Source: Branchiostoma belcheri (lineage: Eukaryota; Chordata; Leptocardii; Amphioxiformes; Branchiostomatidae). From it: a stretch of 64,000 nucleotides of DNA. A program made the position numbers and the translations under genes. Shown here in pieces: positions 45,301 to 56,600 of this stretch. Below the pieces are notes generated by a model. That model saw only the letters and a program-made list of their open reading frames with translations. It was not told the origin of the DNA and did not search any database. The first letter of the stretch is position 1, and each line of letters starts with the position of its first letter. The stretch spans positions 1,302,114 through 1,366,113 of the forward strand of contig NW_017803998.1 in assembly GCF_001625305.1 (NCBI RefSeq). Reading direction: 5' to 3'.

Positions 45301-45510
45301 CGACGCACGGACTGGTACCAGCGCGCCGGAGGAGGCGTTCAGCCCGCCGCCGCCCGTGCTGGCCCGCCCGCCCAGGCTCCACGAGGACCGTACGGTACCG
45401 CTACCCCCGCTGGACGCCACTTGGGAGAAAACGCCGCCCTGCCCGAGCTTGATGTTAGTCATGGGCGCGCCTCCACTTGTATAAGTCGTCGAGGAATAGC
45501 TCACAGACAT
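39323..45510 (-). CDS. IF-B: nearly tail-less intermediate filament protein, type I/III-like (7 exons, 407 aa)
   Basis: Cytoplasmic IF subunit. Exons in coding order: 45510-44978, 42293-42233, 41740-41586, 41181-41076, 40629-40504, 39988-39768, 39344-39323. Phase is kept throughout (1224 bases, stop TAG). The start ATG is preceded by GCCAAG, a good context. Head: Ser/Gly/Thr-rich, about 95 residues (MSVSYSSTTYTSGGAP). Coil 1A starts LNDRLGRYIAKVRSLEEANR; the rod ends EYQDLMNTKLALEAEINQYN with LLSGEESR. Exons 5 and 6 are 126 and 221 bases, as in vertebrate IF genes. The exon 1 end, in QWREK, matches the vimentin exon 1 position. Odd: the usual intron after the HxxQ at the end of coil 1B is missing, and another lies 59 bases further on. 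The tail is only six residues (MTQFSA). Confidence 0.88.
39768..39988 (-). CDS. IF-B exon 6: rod end, 221-base exon
   Basis: Starts QAAILDSIACAERDNASAME; ends with the rod-termination motif and GEESR. Its 5' end is tandemly repeated upstream (39966-40212). Confidence 0.9.
39966..40212. repeat. Tandem repeat of the IF-B exon 6 acceptor region, four copies
   Basis: Units of about 70 bp, each with AAGATGGC(A/G)GCTTGC, GTGGG(G)AAA and TGTACAACTTTGTTGTGG. The first copy holds the real acceptor and first codons of exon 6. Confidence 0.85.
40504..40629 (-). CDS. IF-B exon 5: coil 2, 126-base exon
   Basis: Starts VSAVKVEQAQSNEALTLVKS and ends LEALKAQ; phase 0-0. Confidence 0.88.
41076..41181 (-). 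CDS. IF-B exon 4: coil 2
   Basis: 106 bases coding FETVDLTAALKAIREQYEEI and ending ASFQDK; AIREQYEEIA is a conserved coil 2 start. Confidence 0.87.
41586..41740 (-). CDS. IF-B exon 3: end of coil 1B, L12 and start of coil 2
   Basis: 155 bases starting EQEELAMEKVDLEGQIEGAQ and ending SGNIEIET. It runs through the place where other IF genes have an intron. A 26-bp minisatellite abuts its acceptor. Confidence 0.87.
41742..42003. repeat. Minisatellite, about 26-bp unit, ten copies
   Basis: Unit like GGGACGAGAGGAGACAAACA followed by GGCAT. It starts immediately at the IF-B exon 3 acceptor. ORFs in all frames here are artefacts. Confidence 0.9.
42233..42293 (-). CDS. IF-B exon 2: coil 1B, 61-base exon
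   Basis: Encodes KIEGVLEQRATLEDEVNMLK plus R. 61 bases, the conserved size. Confidence 0.87.
42294..44977. other. IF-B intron 1
   Basis: Holds a partial MITE family 1 copy (TCGTACGATCGTCGCACGATT at about 42380), the tandem repeat at 43590-43955 and a short ATCC run at about 44800-44835. No gene seen. Confidence 0.5.
43590..43955. repeat. Tandem repeat, about 95-bp unit, four copies
   Basis: Each unit carries ATGT(A/T)GGCCCTGGAGCCGAG, CTGGCCTGTGTAGGCCCTGG and AGTCTAGAATCAGGG with point differences. Confidence 0.85.
44978..45510 (-). CDS. IF-B exon 1: head, coil 1A, most of early coil 1B
   Basis: 533 bases. Ser/Gly head, helix-start LNDRLGRYIAKVRSLEEANR, then NLERARVEIARDSVLLEVNQ and WRE. 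Donor GAGAA/GTGAGT. Confidence 0.9.
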
Positions 45511-46319
45511 CTTGGCTTGATTTCTAGGTCTTAAAACACAGCGGCACAGAGAGAAAGAGCTCGACTGCAAGCTTGGTGGATTTGCAGGGCGCAGCACGCG
45601 ATGTGGGCACTATAAGTACCTCTTGTTCCTTGTTTGTTGTTTATTACAATCCTCCGAATTCTTTCACGCGATTGGTCAGGATACCTAGAGGCGGTACCAT
45701 GAAACAACTACCCCTAACTTTAACGATAATGCAATTAGACGTATCTCTTACAAAAAGGAAAGAAATTACATACAGTGTAGACCATTTATTTTGTGTAAAC
45801 TTGTTGCAGAAAAAACTTGAGTCCTTCTGTAAGTTGTCAGCGCTTGAATGTTGACCGAAATGTAAGCATGGCTTCTCATGAATAAGGCAACGCGTCACTT
45901 GGTACTTTATCTGCATAGCACTTTTGGAATTACACGTTCCTACTGACCGTAACCACACGTATAGGGTAACAATTAACTGGTAATGTTACACCATGTAAAA
46001 CACCAAGCCGTGGGGAAAGGGGGAGGGGGGCAGCTTGGCTTGGAATGCTGACCTGGTATTTTGTTATTTCCACTGTCGATGTACCGTACATGTAAACATC
46101 TTAAGTTCTTGCTGAATAAGGCAAGAACATCTTGAACAAAGAGCACTTCCTTTTAAAGATTTTCAAGTATCTGACCTAGATTTAAGCAGGCGTTTGCATA
46201 CATAATCGCCATACCTTTTCGAGTCGTTGGTGGTACTAGAAAGTTATGTTGAAAAGAATGCAGACACAAGTAACCAATGAATATTCAAAACATGACGTTT
46301 CCGGGGAAAAGGCAGCCAA
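45511..46319. other. IF-B promoter side and IF-C to IF-B spacer
   Basis: The IF-B 5'UTR and promoter lie just right of 45510; a weak TATA-like CTTATA on the minus strand is at about 45611. The rest is AT-rich with no gene seen. Confidence 0.4.
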
Positions 46320-46325
46320 TTTATT
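46320..46325 (-). terminator. Probable polyadenylation signal of IF-C
   Basis: AATAAA on the minus strand, 557 bases past the stop, inside a block shared with the IF-D 3' region where the signal is also kept. Confidence 0.55.
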
Positions 46326-46881
46326 CGCAAGAAGAAGTATCGAGAAAAGAAAATTAGTACATTTGACAGGTTTTTCTACTGTTAATCACCAACACTTGTT
46401 GTAGATCGCATCCACGCCCATTTGACATTACCGATGCAAAATTACATGGCAACGGTCCGTTGCTATGGCATTTACCGGTCTGCCCCTTTGATCTAAACGT
46501 CTCCCTACGTTCTTTACTCGTCACATAAAACCATTCCAAAGACAAATGCACCATTCATTTTAAATGCTGTAAGAACGTGGTAGTGTCTATATTAGTAAAA
46601 GATCCAAACACAAATGCACCAATTATTTCTAAAAAAAAGTTGGAAAGGACGATGTACTGTACGTAGTGTCTAAATTACTAAAAGATCCTAAGACAAACAT
46701 AAAACATGTTTGAAATCGCGAGGTTTTGTCTAAATTACTGCAAGATCACGAAGAAAAGACGTTTAAAAAACGACTTGCTGAGATGAGATTAAAGTTTGAT
46801 GCTTAACTGCGATTGTGCTGCTTACATCCGGGGTATTTGACGTACCCCAGACCACTCTGAAGACTTCCCCGCGTTCAGAAC

Positions 46882-47005
46882 CTAATATCCAACGATCTTG
46901 GTCGTCGACTGTTTCTGGAACGACACTTGCTCCGTCGGCAACTGTCTCTTGTGACCGTAAATCACTTCCTGCCCCGCCTGTTCCTGCTGCCCTCCTCCTT
47001 CAATG
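46882..47005 (-). CDS. IF-C exon 6: 40-residue tail
   Basis: Reads IEGGGQQEQAGQEVIYGHKR and ends TTKIVGY, TAG. Acceptor CATTTCAG; phase fits exon 5. Confidence 0.8.
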
Positions 47006-50000
47006 CTGAAATGAAATTAAAAGAAAGCAAACGTTTTTAATACATCGAAAGTTTATCGCAAATCCATGCCCGAGAGCTAATTGCAAAAACATGATTAAAT
47101 AATGAACAATAAAAATTATGTAATCAAGTCATAATGCTGATGCTACTTTTGATATAGTTATGGTTGATTTCTGTGTGCATTGGAGTATGAAATGACCGAC
47201 ATTTTGTGACATACATGTAAAGGTCATATACTCCACTCAGGCGAAGAAACGCAACCTTTACGCATACTTTAAAATGTTCTTAAAGACAGATTTCTACGTA
47301 GTGCTAAGAGCCTACAGCATCCCATTATAGCAGCTTATAGAATAGAGTTACAAGACGTCCTGATAAGGCTAAAAATTCTGTGTGTCGTTGGCATATTTTT
47401 TGCATACTATAAATTTGACTAGTTAGTTGTCCAACTCGGACGTAAGTAGCCTCTACCAGGCTTCGGGAGGCGGCTGGCCAAGAGTAGAAATCGGCCAAAT
47501 AGAGAGATCGCACACCATAAGACTTGGTCTGCTGGAGAGAACAGTTAACTATTCTCTCCAGCAGACAAACTCCCCTGGCATGCTATCTCTCTATTTGGCC
47601 GATTTCTACTCTTCCAACCGCCTCCCGAAGCCTGGTAGAGGCTAAGACGTGAGTGCTGCACTCACCTTTCCTCCCCGCCTTGCAGGAGTTGGTTGTACAT
47701 GGCGATCTCTGCCTCCAGTTCCAACTTGATCTTCATCATGTCGTTGTAGCTCTTGAGGGTCGCGGACATCTCACCCTTCAGACGGCTGATCTCTGCCTTC
47801 AGCTGCTCGTAGATGACGACCTTCGCCTCCAGGTTAAAGGCGTTGTCGCGCTCGGCATCAGCGATCTGCTCCTCCAGCGAACGTTGCTAGAAGGAAATCT
47901 CCAGGTCAGTCAATAATATAATATCTTTTAAATGTTCGCCCGTGTTATTAAATTCAGCATAAGCAACATTATATGGTACTATAATTATTGTAAGTTGACC
48001 TTATTACGCAATACGTCATGACCTCTGCTAGAGGTAATCTCGGTTGTGGGGCGGCCATCTTGTCCGCCATTTTTGTTTTATCGCGACTAGTCGGCGCGTC
48101 TGAATAACCTGTGCTCGGCTACGCACGGTAGTTATTGTCTGGAATCGCCTCTTTTCGGTCTTATTTGGTAAAGGGTTGCTCATTCCTTGATAAAGACTGA
48201 TAGTAGTTTTGTAAATACCATTTTTTGTGTTGGAAATCTTGATGTTGGTTTAGAAAATCTTTTTTTTTGCAAAATTCGTGTCGTGGTACTTGGAGCAATG
48301 TATTCTCATTGAATCTTACTTTGTCTAAATCAAGCAAGCTTTGTCACGTAATGGACCGATCCCATAGCCCCTCCCACTTCTGTGAAAACAAGGACATGCA
48401 TTATAAAAACATAAAAAAATTCAAAGGAATGACGAACGCGCAGCCACCCGGTTTTCATTGGTCTAACCACTAATTGCCATTCTCTCATTGGTTAAAATGC
48501 TAATTCAGTCTGGAAAGAAATATGAGCTTACCATGGCCTTCAGGGCCTCCAGCTCGGCCATCAGTCCCTGCACCTGGCTCTTCAACTCCTTCACTTGAGA
48601 GATGGCCACGCCAGTCGCCTCCTGCTGTTGGGAAGCCTGTTGCTGGACCTGCCCACTCTGTTATAAAACAAGAACAAGACCACCATTTCATCTCTTAGAA
48701 CCCTGTCGTACGATCGTCACACGATTGCCAGCGGAGGGAATTCTTAGGATGGTCATGCCAAAATCAACTTTATTTTTACGCCTAGGGCATCCTTGTCTAA
48801 TCCTACTTGATCTTGAAGTTGCACCAAACTACCCTTTCCGGATATATATATATATATACTAATAGTTGTTACAAAGGGACACATTTTAAAACATTCAAGT
48901 TGCAAAAACGATATATAAACAACAACCGGGAAGTTTTAATGTACTCTATGAATGCTTCGGAGTGCTCTGAGAATGCTTCGGAGTGCACGTTGCAAAAAAA
49001 GAATTCTTAAATGTTAAGATATGAGTACCTTCTTCTCGAACTGCCTCTCAAGATCTTCCTTGTTCTTCCTGGCGATTTCCTCGTACTCCTCACGGATGGC
49101 CTGTAGGGCTGCCAGCAGGTCCTGAGAACTGGTCTGGCCAATCTGGATGTCCACACCGCCGCCACCGGAACCGGCGATCCGGTCACGCAGGTCATTCACT
49201 TCCTGTGGGAGGCATGATTGAAGGAATGAACGAATGGATGGATGGATGCATTTGATGGATGGATTAACGAATGGAAGAGATCACGTAGGTTCGCGCTGGG
49301 GTGTGGTCTCGCGAGACCACTTTTCAAAATGGCCGCCAAGATTAAAAATGGGTCTATTCTAGTGACGCTCTTAAATTACATCACAGCAGTAGCCCACCTG
49401 CTCATGAACTTGCTTCATGAACTCCAGCTCGCTCTTGGCGCCCTCGATCTGGCCCTCTAGGTCGACCTTGGCCATGTTAGCCTCGTCCATCTCCCTCTTC
49501 AGGGCGTTGATGTCGGCCTCCAAGTCAGCGCGGATGCCCATCTCCCTCTCCAGCCTAAGGAGGACACAACCGAGACTATTTAGCCAGGCTGTAAAATTTT
49601 ATTTGTAGATGGTGAATCGATTGTGACGTGATGGTACATGTGTTTTACGTAGAATTTATTTGCCAGCTTTTAAATTAGGATGCGGATTCATTTCAAGGTT
49701 TCTCTGGAACCTAAAACGGACACAGACCGAGACTAAGTCAGGAAGTTTGGTAACTTTAATTGTAGATAGAAAAATGCTGGATGGATGACATTGTGTCTTC
49801 ATTTGACATAATGCTTTTGTAGGTTGAGTTGTCTGAAAAAGTACCATGTGTAATGCTGTTAATCCAGGAGAAATATTTGACAGTCTTGTTTTGTTATTGT
49901 TAAACAAAAGTGATGCCACAACTAACAGACAAGATCGCATTGCTAACATTCTTTCCGTTTAGTCCAAACATTGTGTAAACTTAAACATCATTGACATTGG

Positions 50001-52603
50001 TGTTCTTGAACACCCACAGCCTGAGGGAACATTCCTGCACTTGACACTCCTTTGAATTTTTTTTGTTGGTGACGCTCCCTCCATTACATTGCTGCCGTCA
50101 TCTTTCTAGTCACGTAGATATGAGGGGAGTAACCAACATATCTAACACTCCTTCTTTTGTTTAAGTCAAAATTTAGGGCGTGTTTGGCGTGGCAAGAAGG
50201 TCTGGAAGTTCAAAGGCATTGTCTGATAAGCGTCGCGTCGCGTTGGGCCAGGCTCGTTTTCCCTTAAGGGGGATACGCCCCCTTAAGTGGGTACCGGGGT
50301 CTGAGTCATATGTAGGTACAGAAGCTGAGATAGTTGAATGTTAAGAAAAATCATCTAAGATATCGATGTTAGAGATCTCCTTACATTTTGTAGTGCTTTT
50401 GACTCATTCGTACGTGTTTTCTTTTCAAATTGATTATATGATGATGACCAATGACAGTATTTAATGACAGGTTGCATGACTTGGGATCATTAAGGTATTC
50501 CTTCTGCTCAGTGACTTGCAGTTGAAGTACGGGTTCAAGTTTAAGTATCATTGTCTGGATTCATGGTGCTCACCAGACCGAGTAATGACCACGCTAGCTA
50601 CAAAACAGTCGTTGAAATAAAAGTGGTAACGCCCTTATATTTGCACAATCTGTAGAGTGCCACGCATTGACTTTAAAAATGCTCAACAAAACTGTGATGC
50701 TTTGAACATTTGGTTTGACGGTCGAGACGAAATTCAGACATGCTAACTACAGACCAAATTCTGTACGCAAATCATCATCATCGTCATGCCTACGGCTTAT
50801 ACTAATCCGGTGAGGTACACTTGATAAAGTTACTCCAGTATGTCCGATCTCTCATAGGGGACACTAATGCAGTCCCTGCGAGACCAGTGTCTCTCTCTAA
50901 CATGGACAAAAGTGTAGTAAGGACGTCCCACTCTACGTCTCCCAGTAGGAAGCCACTGTACTAGTCTACCAGCTGGTTCGTTACTACGAACAACATGCCC
51001 TGCCAGGGCAAGTCTACGTCGTCGGACTACAGATGAAATGGGCGGGAGAGAGCCATAGAGTTGCTCGTTTGTTAGATGTTGTCTCCATGAAACATTGTAC
51101 ACTGTTCTTAACATTCTTGTATATGTACCATCTAGTTGTACGCAAAATTGGTATTGAAATATTTCACAACGAAACATTGCAGCGATCCAAATACTAGGGG
51201 TAGTTTATTCTGCTGCAAAATGATCGCTAAAATCTCGCGATTGTGTTTAATATAAGATTTGCAACAGGGATTCATCTCGAAAAAAGTCCATGTATTCCTT
51301 CTCCCGTATTCCTTCTCGACGTTGACTCCCCTACTTGTATGTAGGCCGTAGTGCGGTTTTGAGACCGTAGGCAGGCGTGAATTCTACGTTCCTTTCAAAT
51401 CTGTTTCAAAGCCGCGGCATTGTCTGTATTACTTAACAAATCTCCCTTGAACTAAAAGCAGACCACAGACAGTTTCCGTAGCTAAAGCTCTATAACTATC
51501 ACTATTTTCCGTTCAGTCTTACTTTAACTAAAGGTTTTTTTTCGAGAAGCCTAAACAAAGACGCTTTTGTTGCTCCGATTTGACTGCCTTTGCATGTTAA
51601 TACTTCGGAACACGGCAAAAAGACTTGGAGTTTTTTTTCAAAGCTTGTGCTCTTTTTTTCAGGAGTGCCTCAAGCAAATCGTCTGAAGTATCGGAAAAAT
51701 GGTTCTTCGGCAGGTTGTGTGACAAACCTCACTTCGATCCTTAGCCTTTTTTCAATTCGGAGCCTAAGCATCCTATGAAGTTAGCTGTACTAAATCTTTA
51801 TACACCAAACACAGTAGTTCCTTTGGCTAATTCCACTGGGATTATGAATTGATTAAAACAGTTGCCTCGTGCCTGTTCAACCATTCATTGGGTATCAACT
51901 TCTCGTGTTGTCGAGATGAAAGTCTGAATGGTTGATTTGATACTCTTCGCAAACATATACAACATGGGAAGTTTAAAAATCAGGGGGTATTGTGTCGACA
52001 AAATTGTCAGGTGTAGTTCATCATTGTCATAAACAGTGTTAAAGTTATGTTTGGGTACAGACGTGACCGTTATGGTTTTTTGAATATCACTTACTTGATC
52101 CTCCATTGGTCCACCTCAAGGGTGTAGGAGTCCCTCTCGATCTCGACGCGGGCTCGCTCGAGGTTGGCCTTGAGCAGGGCCTCCCTGGCGGCGTCCAGGT
52201 CCGGCTGCCAGTCGTAGGCGTCTTCGTCGCTCTGCCCGAGCCCCGCCGCGGAGTTGATCTGGGCCTGCAGGGCGGCGTTGGCCTGCTCCAGGGCACGCAC
52301 GCGGGCCAGGTAGGCGCTGAGACGGTCGTTGAGCCCCCGCATGGTCGGCTTCTCCTCCGTCCACATGCCGCTGATGCCGCTGCTGATGTTGATGCTAATC
52401 GACGACGACGAGGAGGCCTGGGGCCGGGGACGACCGATAGGGACCAAGGCCGTGCTGGGGCCCTGCCCGCCGAAGCCAGGCCTGAAGGTGGTGCTGATTT
52501 GTCCCCCACCGATGGTGGACCCGACTTGCTGCCAGGACGAGCCCGACACATTGCCGAGCAGGATGTCGGCGCTACTCAGGACATTACCGTGACCACGACT
52601 CAT
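46882..52603 (-). CDS. IF-C: intermediate filament protein, type I/III-like (6 exons, 436 aa)
   Basis: Cytoplasmic IF subunit. Exons in coding order: 52603-52095, 49554-49398, 49202-49029, 48657-48532, 47886-47666, 47005-46882; 1311 bases in one frame with stop TAG. Starts MSRGHGNVLSSADILLGNVS with a TATAAA about 95 bases upstream. The head is Gly/Ser-rich; coil 1A has LNDRLSAYLARVRALEQANA; the first half of coil 1B is in exon 1; linker L12 has GSGGGGVD; the rod ends SYNDMMKIKLELEAEIAMYN with LLQGGEER. Exon sizes 157, 126 and 221 equal those of vertebrate type I genes. The 40-residue tail contains EVIYGHKRQLPTEQVSFQKQ and ends KIVGY. Its neighbour IF-D is a segmental duplicate. Likely role: partner subunit in epithelial IFs, by inference. 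Confidence 0.9.
47447..47644. mobile_element. Fold-back MITE, family 4, long inverted repeat
   Basis: Arms of about 65 bp: TAGCCTCTACCAGGCTTCGG at the left is the complement of CCGAAGCCTGGTAGAGGCTA at the right. An inner stem TGCTGGAGAGAA/TTCTCTCCAGCA lies at the centre. It lies 21 bases from the IF-C exon 5 donor, in intron 5. Confidence 0.8.
47666..47886 (-). CDS. IF-C exon 5: rod end, 221-base exon
   Basis: Starts QRSLEEQIADAERDNAFNLE; ends with the rod-termination motif and LLQGGEER. Confidence 0.92.
48532..48657 (-). CDS. IF-C exon 4: coil 2, 126-base exon
   Basis: Starts SGQVQQQASQQQEATGVAIS and ends LEALKAM. The Gln-rich first half differs strongly from IF-D. Confidence 0.9.
49029..49202 (-). 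CDS. IF-C exon 3: L12 and coil 2 start
   Basis: 174 bases starting EVNDLRDRIAGSGGGGVDIQ and ending LERQFEKK; 12 bases longer than the usual 162 because of a Gly/Ser linker. Confidence 0.9.
49398..49554 (-). CDS. IF-C exon 2: coil 1B, 157-base exon
   Basis: LEREMGIRADLEADINALKR onward, ending FMKQVHEQ. 157 = 61 + 96, so the intron kept in IF-A and IF-B at the 61/96 boundary is absent. Confidence 0.9.
49555..52094. other. IF-C intron 1
   Basis: Shares blocks with IF-D intron 1 (for example around GGGATACGCCCCCTTAA at about 50270, and the GTAGGTACAGAAGCTGAGAT that follows). It holds a LINE remnant at 50762-51180. Otherwise no gene seen. Confidence 0.5.
50762..51180 (-). mobile_element. 5'-truncated LINE remnant: polymerase C-terminus
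   Basis: The minus-strand frame 51177-50830 contains LDGTYTRMLRTVYNVSWRQH, LTNEQLYGSLPPISSVVRRR and RLALAGHVVRSNEPAGRL, then GRRRVGRP. This arrangement is typical of the region after the RT domain in some non-LTR retrotransposons. ATG-repeat-rich sequence just beyond (about 50765-50790) looks like the 3' tail. Absent from the matching IF-D intron as far as I can see, so it probably inserted after the duplication. Confidence 0.6.
52095..52603 (-). CDS. IF-C exon 1: head, coil 1A, early coil 1B
   Basis: 509 bases. Head Gly/Ser/Pro-rich (PGFGGQGPSTALVPIGRPRP), then MWTEEKPTMRGLNDRLSAYL. Ends EVDQWRI before GTAAGT. The rod-coding part is nearly identical to IF-D. Confidence 0.92.
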
Positions 52604-52710
52604 GATGGCTGACGAATTCGTCGCAGAACAGACGTACGTACGATATAGTCGGGGGACAGTACCAGAATGGCGCCGGCGCACACGCCTACATTCCCTTTAT
52701 ACACAATGTC
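52604..52710 (-). promoter_or_regulatory. IF-C core promoter and 5'UTR
   Basis: TATAAA at 52696-52701 on the minus strand, 93 bases before the ATG. The whole block from the ATG to the TATA box is almost the same as at IF-D (60132-60235), including GGCGCCGGCGC. Confidence 0.7.
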
Positions 52711-53120
52711 AAACCCATCCCTTTCTTTCATCACGTGGTGTCTGTGTACATCGACGAAGCACCAATGACAATGACCTTGACATTAAATTGAATCATGCCA
52801 AACCTAACCGTAGAGGCTGGGTTGGCCTGCATGTCTAAAACTAGGTGTGAACGAATGGAACGTTAATTGGTGACGCAGGTCTGTGTTGAACCTTCTTGTT
52901 TTCACTTTCTATGTCCCGTACATGTAAACACTTTAAGTACCTTCTAGATAAAGCTGGAACATCTTGAACGAAAAGTATCTGACCTAGATTTAAACAGGCG
53001 TTTACATACATAATCGTCATACCTTTTCGAGTCGGTGGTGGTACCACAAAGTTATGTCGAAAAAATACAGACATACAAATAATTAGACAAAACATGACGT
53101 TTCCGGAAACAGGTAGCCAA

Positions 53121-53126
53121 TTTATT
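53121..53126 (-). terminator. Probable polyadenylation signal of IF-D
   Basis: AATAAA on the minus strand 503 bases past the proposed stop, in the same sequence block as the IF-C signal. Confidence 0.5.
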
Positions 53127-53628
53127 CGCAAGAAGCTTAAGAATTATCGAGAATGAACAATCAGAAATGATCCCAGTTCACAAGTCTTTCTACTGTCAAC
53201 CACGAACACTTTGATACAGATCTTATCCACGCCCATTTGACATTACCGATTCAAACTTACATGGCAACGGTGCGTTGCTATGGCAGTAAACCGGTCTGCC
53301 CACTTTCTTTATGTTTAACCACATGCAATGACCTTTGATCTGAACGTCTCAATCCATTCTTTACTCGTCACATCAAATCTTTCCAAAGACAAACGCACCG
53401 TTTCTTTAAGAAAGTTCTAAAATGTTTTAAAAGTACGAGGTTGTGTCTAAATTACTACAAGAACATCATTAAGAACAGACGTACAATGCGAAAGAGTCTG
53501 AATAGGTTGCTGAGTTGAACTGAGATGAGAGGAGAGGAGGATGCTCAGTTGCGATTGGCTCCTTACATCCGGGGTTTTTCTTTCAGCCGGTCCGCCATGT
53601 TGGGACGTGGAGCAGCCGCCATCTTGAC

Positions 53629-53647
53629 TCATTTCTGCTCGTCAAAA
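53629..53647 (-). CDS. IF-D exon 6 (proposed): five-residue tail
   Basis: Phase-correct FDEQK then TGA, after the acceptor CGTTAG with a long pyrimidine tract. An alternative acceptor 13 bases further in (GAGCAG) would give a longer, tryptophan-rich tail and seems less likely. Confidence 0.5.
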
Positions 53648-56600
53648 CTAACGAAAAAAAGGAAAAAATCAAGTTTACAAACAGTAACATACACTGTTAG
53701 AGTGAGGGGCTGACTTGGAATATTTTCACACAACAGCAAAATTCATAACAAGTACAAAAGTGTTGATAAAGCGACTTCACACACCTGCCCTGCTCGTTGG
53801 AGTTGTTTATCAGGCGTCAATGCTAGAGAAACTAAACATAAGGAGGCATAGGAAGGTTTACATAATTAATGCTTTGCAGATTTGCATACGGATATCCTGC
53901 AATGGAAAGGCACCGCACAGGATCAAACACAGGCAAAGGAAAGATGCACAGTGATCATCAGGGGCAAAAAAGTACAATAGATGCTCACAAAGTCAAAGAT
54001 GTACTGCATAAACCAATTACTAATCATCTAAACACATGCACAGAGATGCTCACACTTGTAGTTGTGATAATGTAGAAAAGTGCCACTTTATGCTACCAAT
54101 AGCAGATATCAGTGCCCTCTGCAATGCTTTAACAGCTCTCAAATAGGGTCTTTATACATACCTTAAAGTAGGCATAAAGGTTTCATTTTCCAAGAGATGA
54201 AAAAGAACCTTTACGCATACTTTAAGATGTGCATGAAGAGAGGATATCATATAGCACTGGGAGTCTATAGTGTCCCACTATACCAGCTTATGGAATAGAG
54301 CTTCTAGTAGCGATATAGGAGAGAGGGCAATGGGCAGCTTTTGGCATTTGAGTAGTTGGTTCAGTAGTTGGTTGTCTGTTTGGGACGTGAGTGCTCCACC
54401 TACCGGCCTTCCTCGCCCTGCAGGAGGTTGTTGTAGATGCTGATCTCTTCCTCCAGAGCCAACTTGGTCTTCATCATGTCGTTGTAGCTCTTGAGGGTCG
54501 CGGACATCTCAGCCTTCAGACGGCCGATCTCTGCCTTCAGCTGGTCATAGATGACGACCTTCGCCTCCAGGTTAAAGGCGTTGGTACGCTCGGCATCAGC
54601 GATCTGCTCCTCCAGCGAACGTTGCTAGAAGCCAACAAATTTTGTCAACCCTTAGTATACACACCAGTATACATTGGCCACAATTATTGCAAATATAGTA
54701 AGATACCACACCCTTATGCTACTGGCATTGTACATAGAGGTGTATTATAACCATGACACGTACGTAGATAAAGGCACAAAAATTCAAATTATGGACAGAT
54801 ACGCGGACGCTCTTTCATTGGTCGAGCCTCTAATTGCCATTCTGTCATTGGTTGAAATTCTAATTCAGTCAAGAGATAAACATAAGCCTACCATGGCCTT
54901 GAGGGCCTCCAGTTCGGCCATCAGTCCCTGCACCTGGCTCTTCATCTCCTTCACCTCAGACATGGCCACGCTGGCCGCCTCCACGTCCTTGGAAGCCTCC
55001 TGCTTCACCGCCTCAGACTGTGGGAAGACAAGAACAAGACAGGTCACTAACATCGTGCGATGGTCGTACGATCTTCGCAAACTGAGCATCGACCTGTAAA
55101 ATTCATCTATCTTGTTTCAGAAAGGACTGCTTTTGATCCATATAGGTGGTTAGTTCTGACACAGCCTGCTTGAAAGGACATTGTAGCAAACTACCCTTTC
55201 TTAAAGAAAGTTGCCTCAAGGATGTATCGTCTGTAAGTTAGATGAAAAGTCATAGTTGCCAATAAACTAAATTTTCTCCAATACCCAGTAAGTCTTTCAG
55301 TTTGCTCAACGAATATGTCAATATGGACACTGCAAACGGTTGGTTCTGTCACATACTGCTTGACATTGTAGCAAACTAAACTTTCTTGAAGGTACTTATA
55401 CCTCTATAACTTAGATGTCAAATCATAGTTACCAATACTATAAATGTTCTACTTTTTTTGCTCCACGAATATTTCGAACTGGCCGTTGTGATTTTTAAGA
55501 ATTTTAGATGTTAAGAAAGGAGTACCTTCTTCTCGAACTGCCTCTCAAGGTCTTCCTTGTTCTTCCTGGCGATTTCCTCGTACTCCTCACGGATGGCCTT
55601 CAGAGCCGCCACCAGGTCCTGGGAGCTGCCAGTGCTCATCTGGACGTCCACACCGCCGCCACCGGAACCGGCGATCCGGTCACGCAGGTCCTTCACTTCC
55701 TGTGGGAGGCATGGATGAACGAATGAGTGGGGGAGTCAGTGAATGAATGGATAAATATTTGGAGGGAGGAATGGATGGATGGAAGGATAAAGGGATGGCT
55801 TAACGAATGAACGACCAAATGGAAGTGAGTGGGAGAGTAAATGAATGGAAAAGGTTTAAATTAAACGATGAATGAACGAATTGAAGGGAGTGAGTGAGTG
55901 AGTGACTGAGTGAGTGAATGGGTAAATTTTTGGATGGTTAGATGTATGGGTAGGTGGGTGCATAAATGGATCAATGAATGAAATGAATACCTGCAGTTAT
56001 GAAGTAGCATTGCTTGGCACTGCATGTATATGATTTTTTTCATAACTTAGATGCAAATATTAGGAAATGAAGTATGGTTTTCTTGTGTCTACCTGCCTCC
56101 TCTCTCTTTCACACACATGCTCTCTCTCGTTTTCTTTCTCTATCTTTCTCTCGGAATTTTGCCATCCCTGAGGTTACACTACATGTTGCACGATCACGTA
56201 CGATCGCGCTGGAGTGTGCTCTCGCGAGACCACTTTTCAAAATGGCGGCCACGATTACAAATGTTCCAGCTCAACGTTCTGCATCATTTCCAAGTGACGT
56301 CACAGGATGAACCCACCTGCTCATGAACTTGCTTCATGAACTCCAGCTCGCTCTTGGCGCCCTCGATCTGGCCCTCCAGGTCAACCTTGGCCATGTTAGC
56401 CTCGTCCATCTCCCTCTTCAGGGCGTTGATGTCGGCCTCCAAGTCCGCGCGGAGGTCCATCTCCCTCTCCAGCCTAAGGAGGACACAAACCGAGACTATG
56501 TAGCCAGGTAGTTTGGTACTTTTATTTCTCGAAGGTGGATATCATTGTCATGGTTCGAGCTACATTATATTTCATTCAATAGCCTTCAAATCAGGACTAA

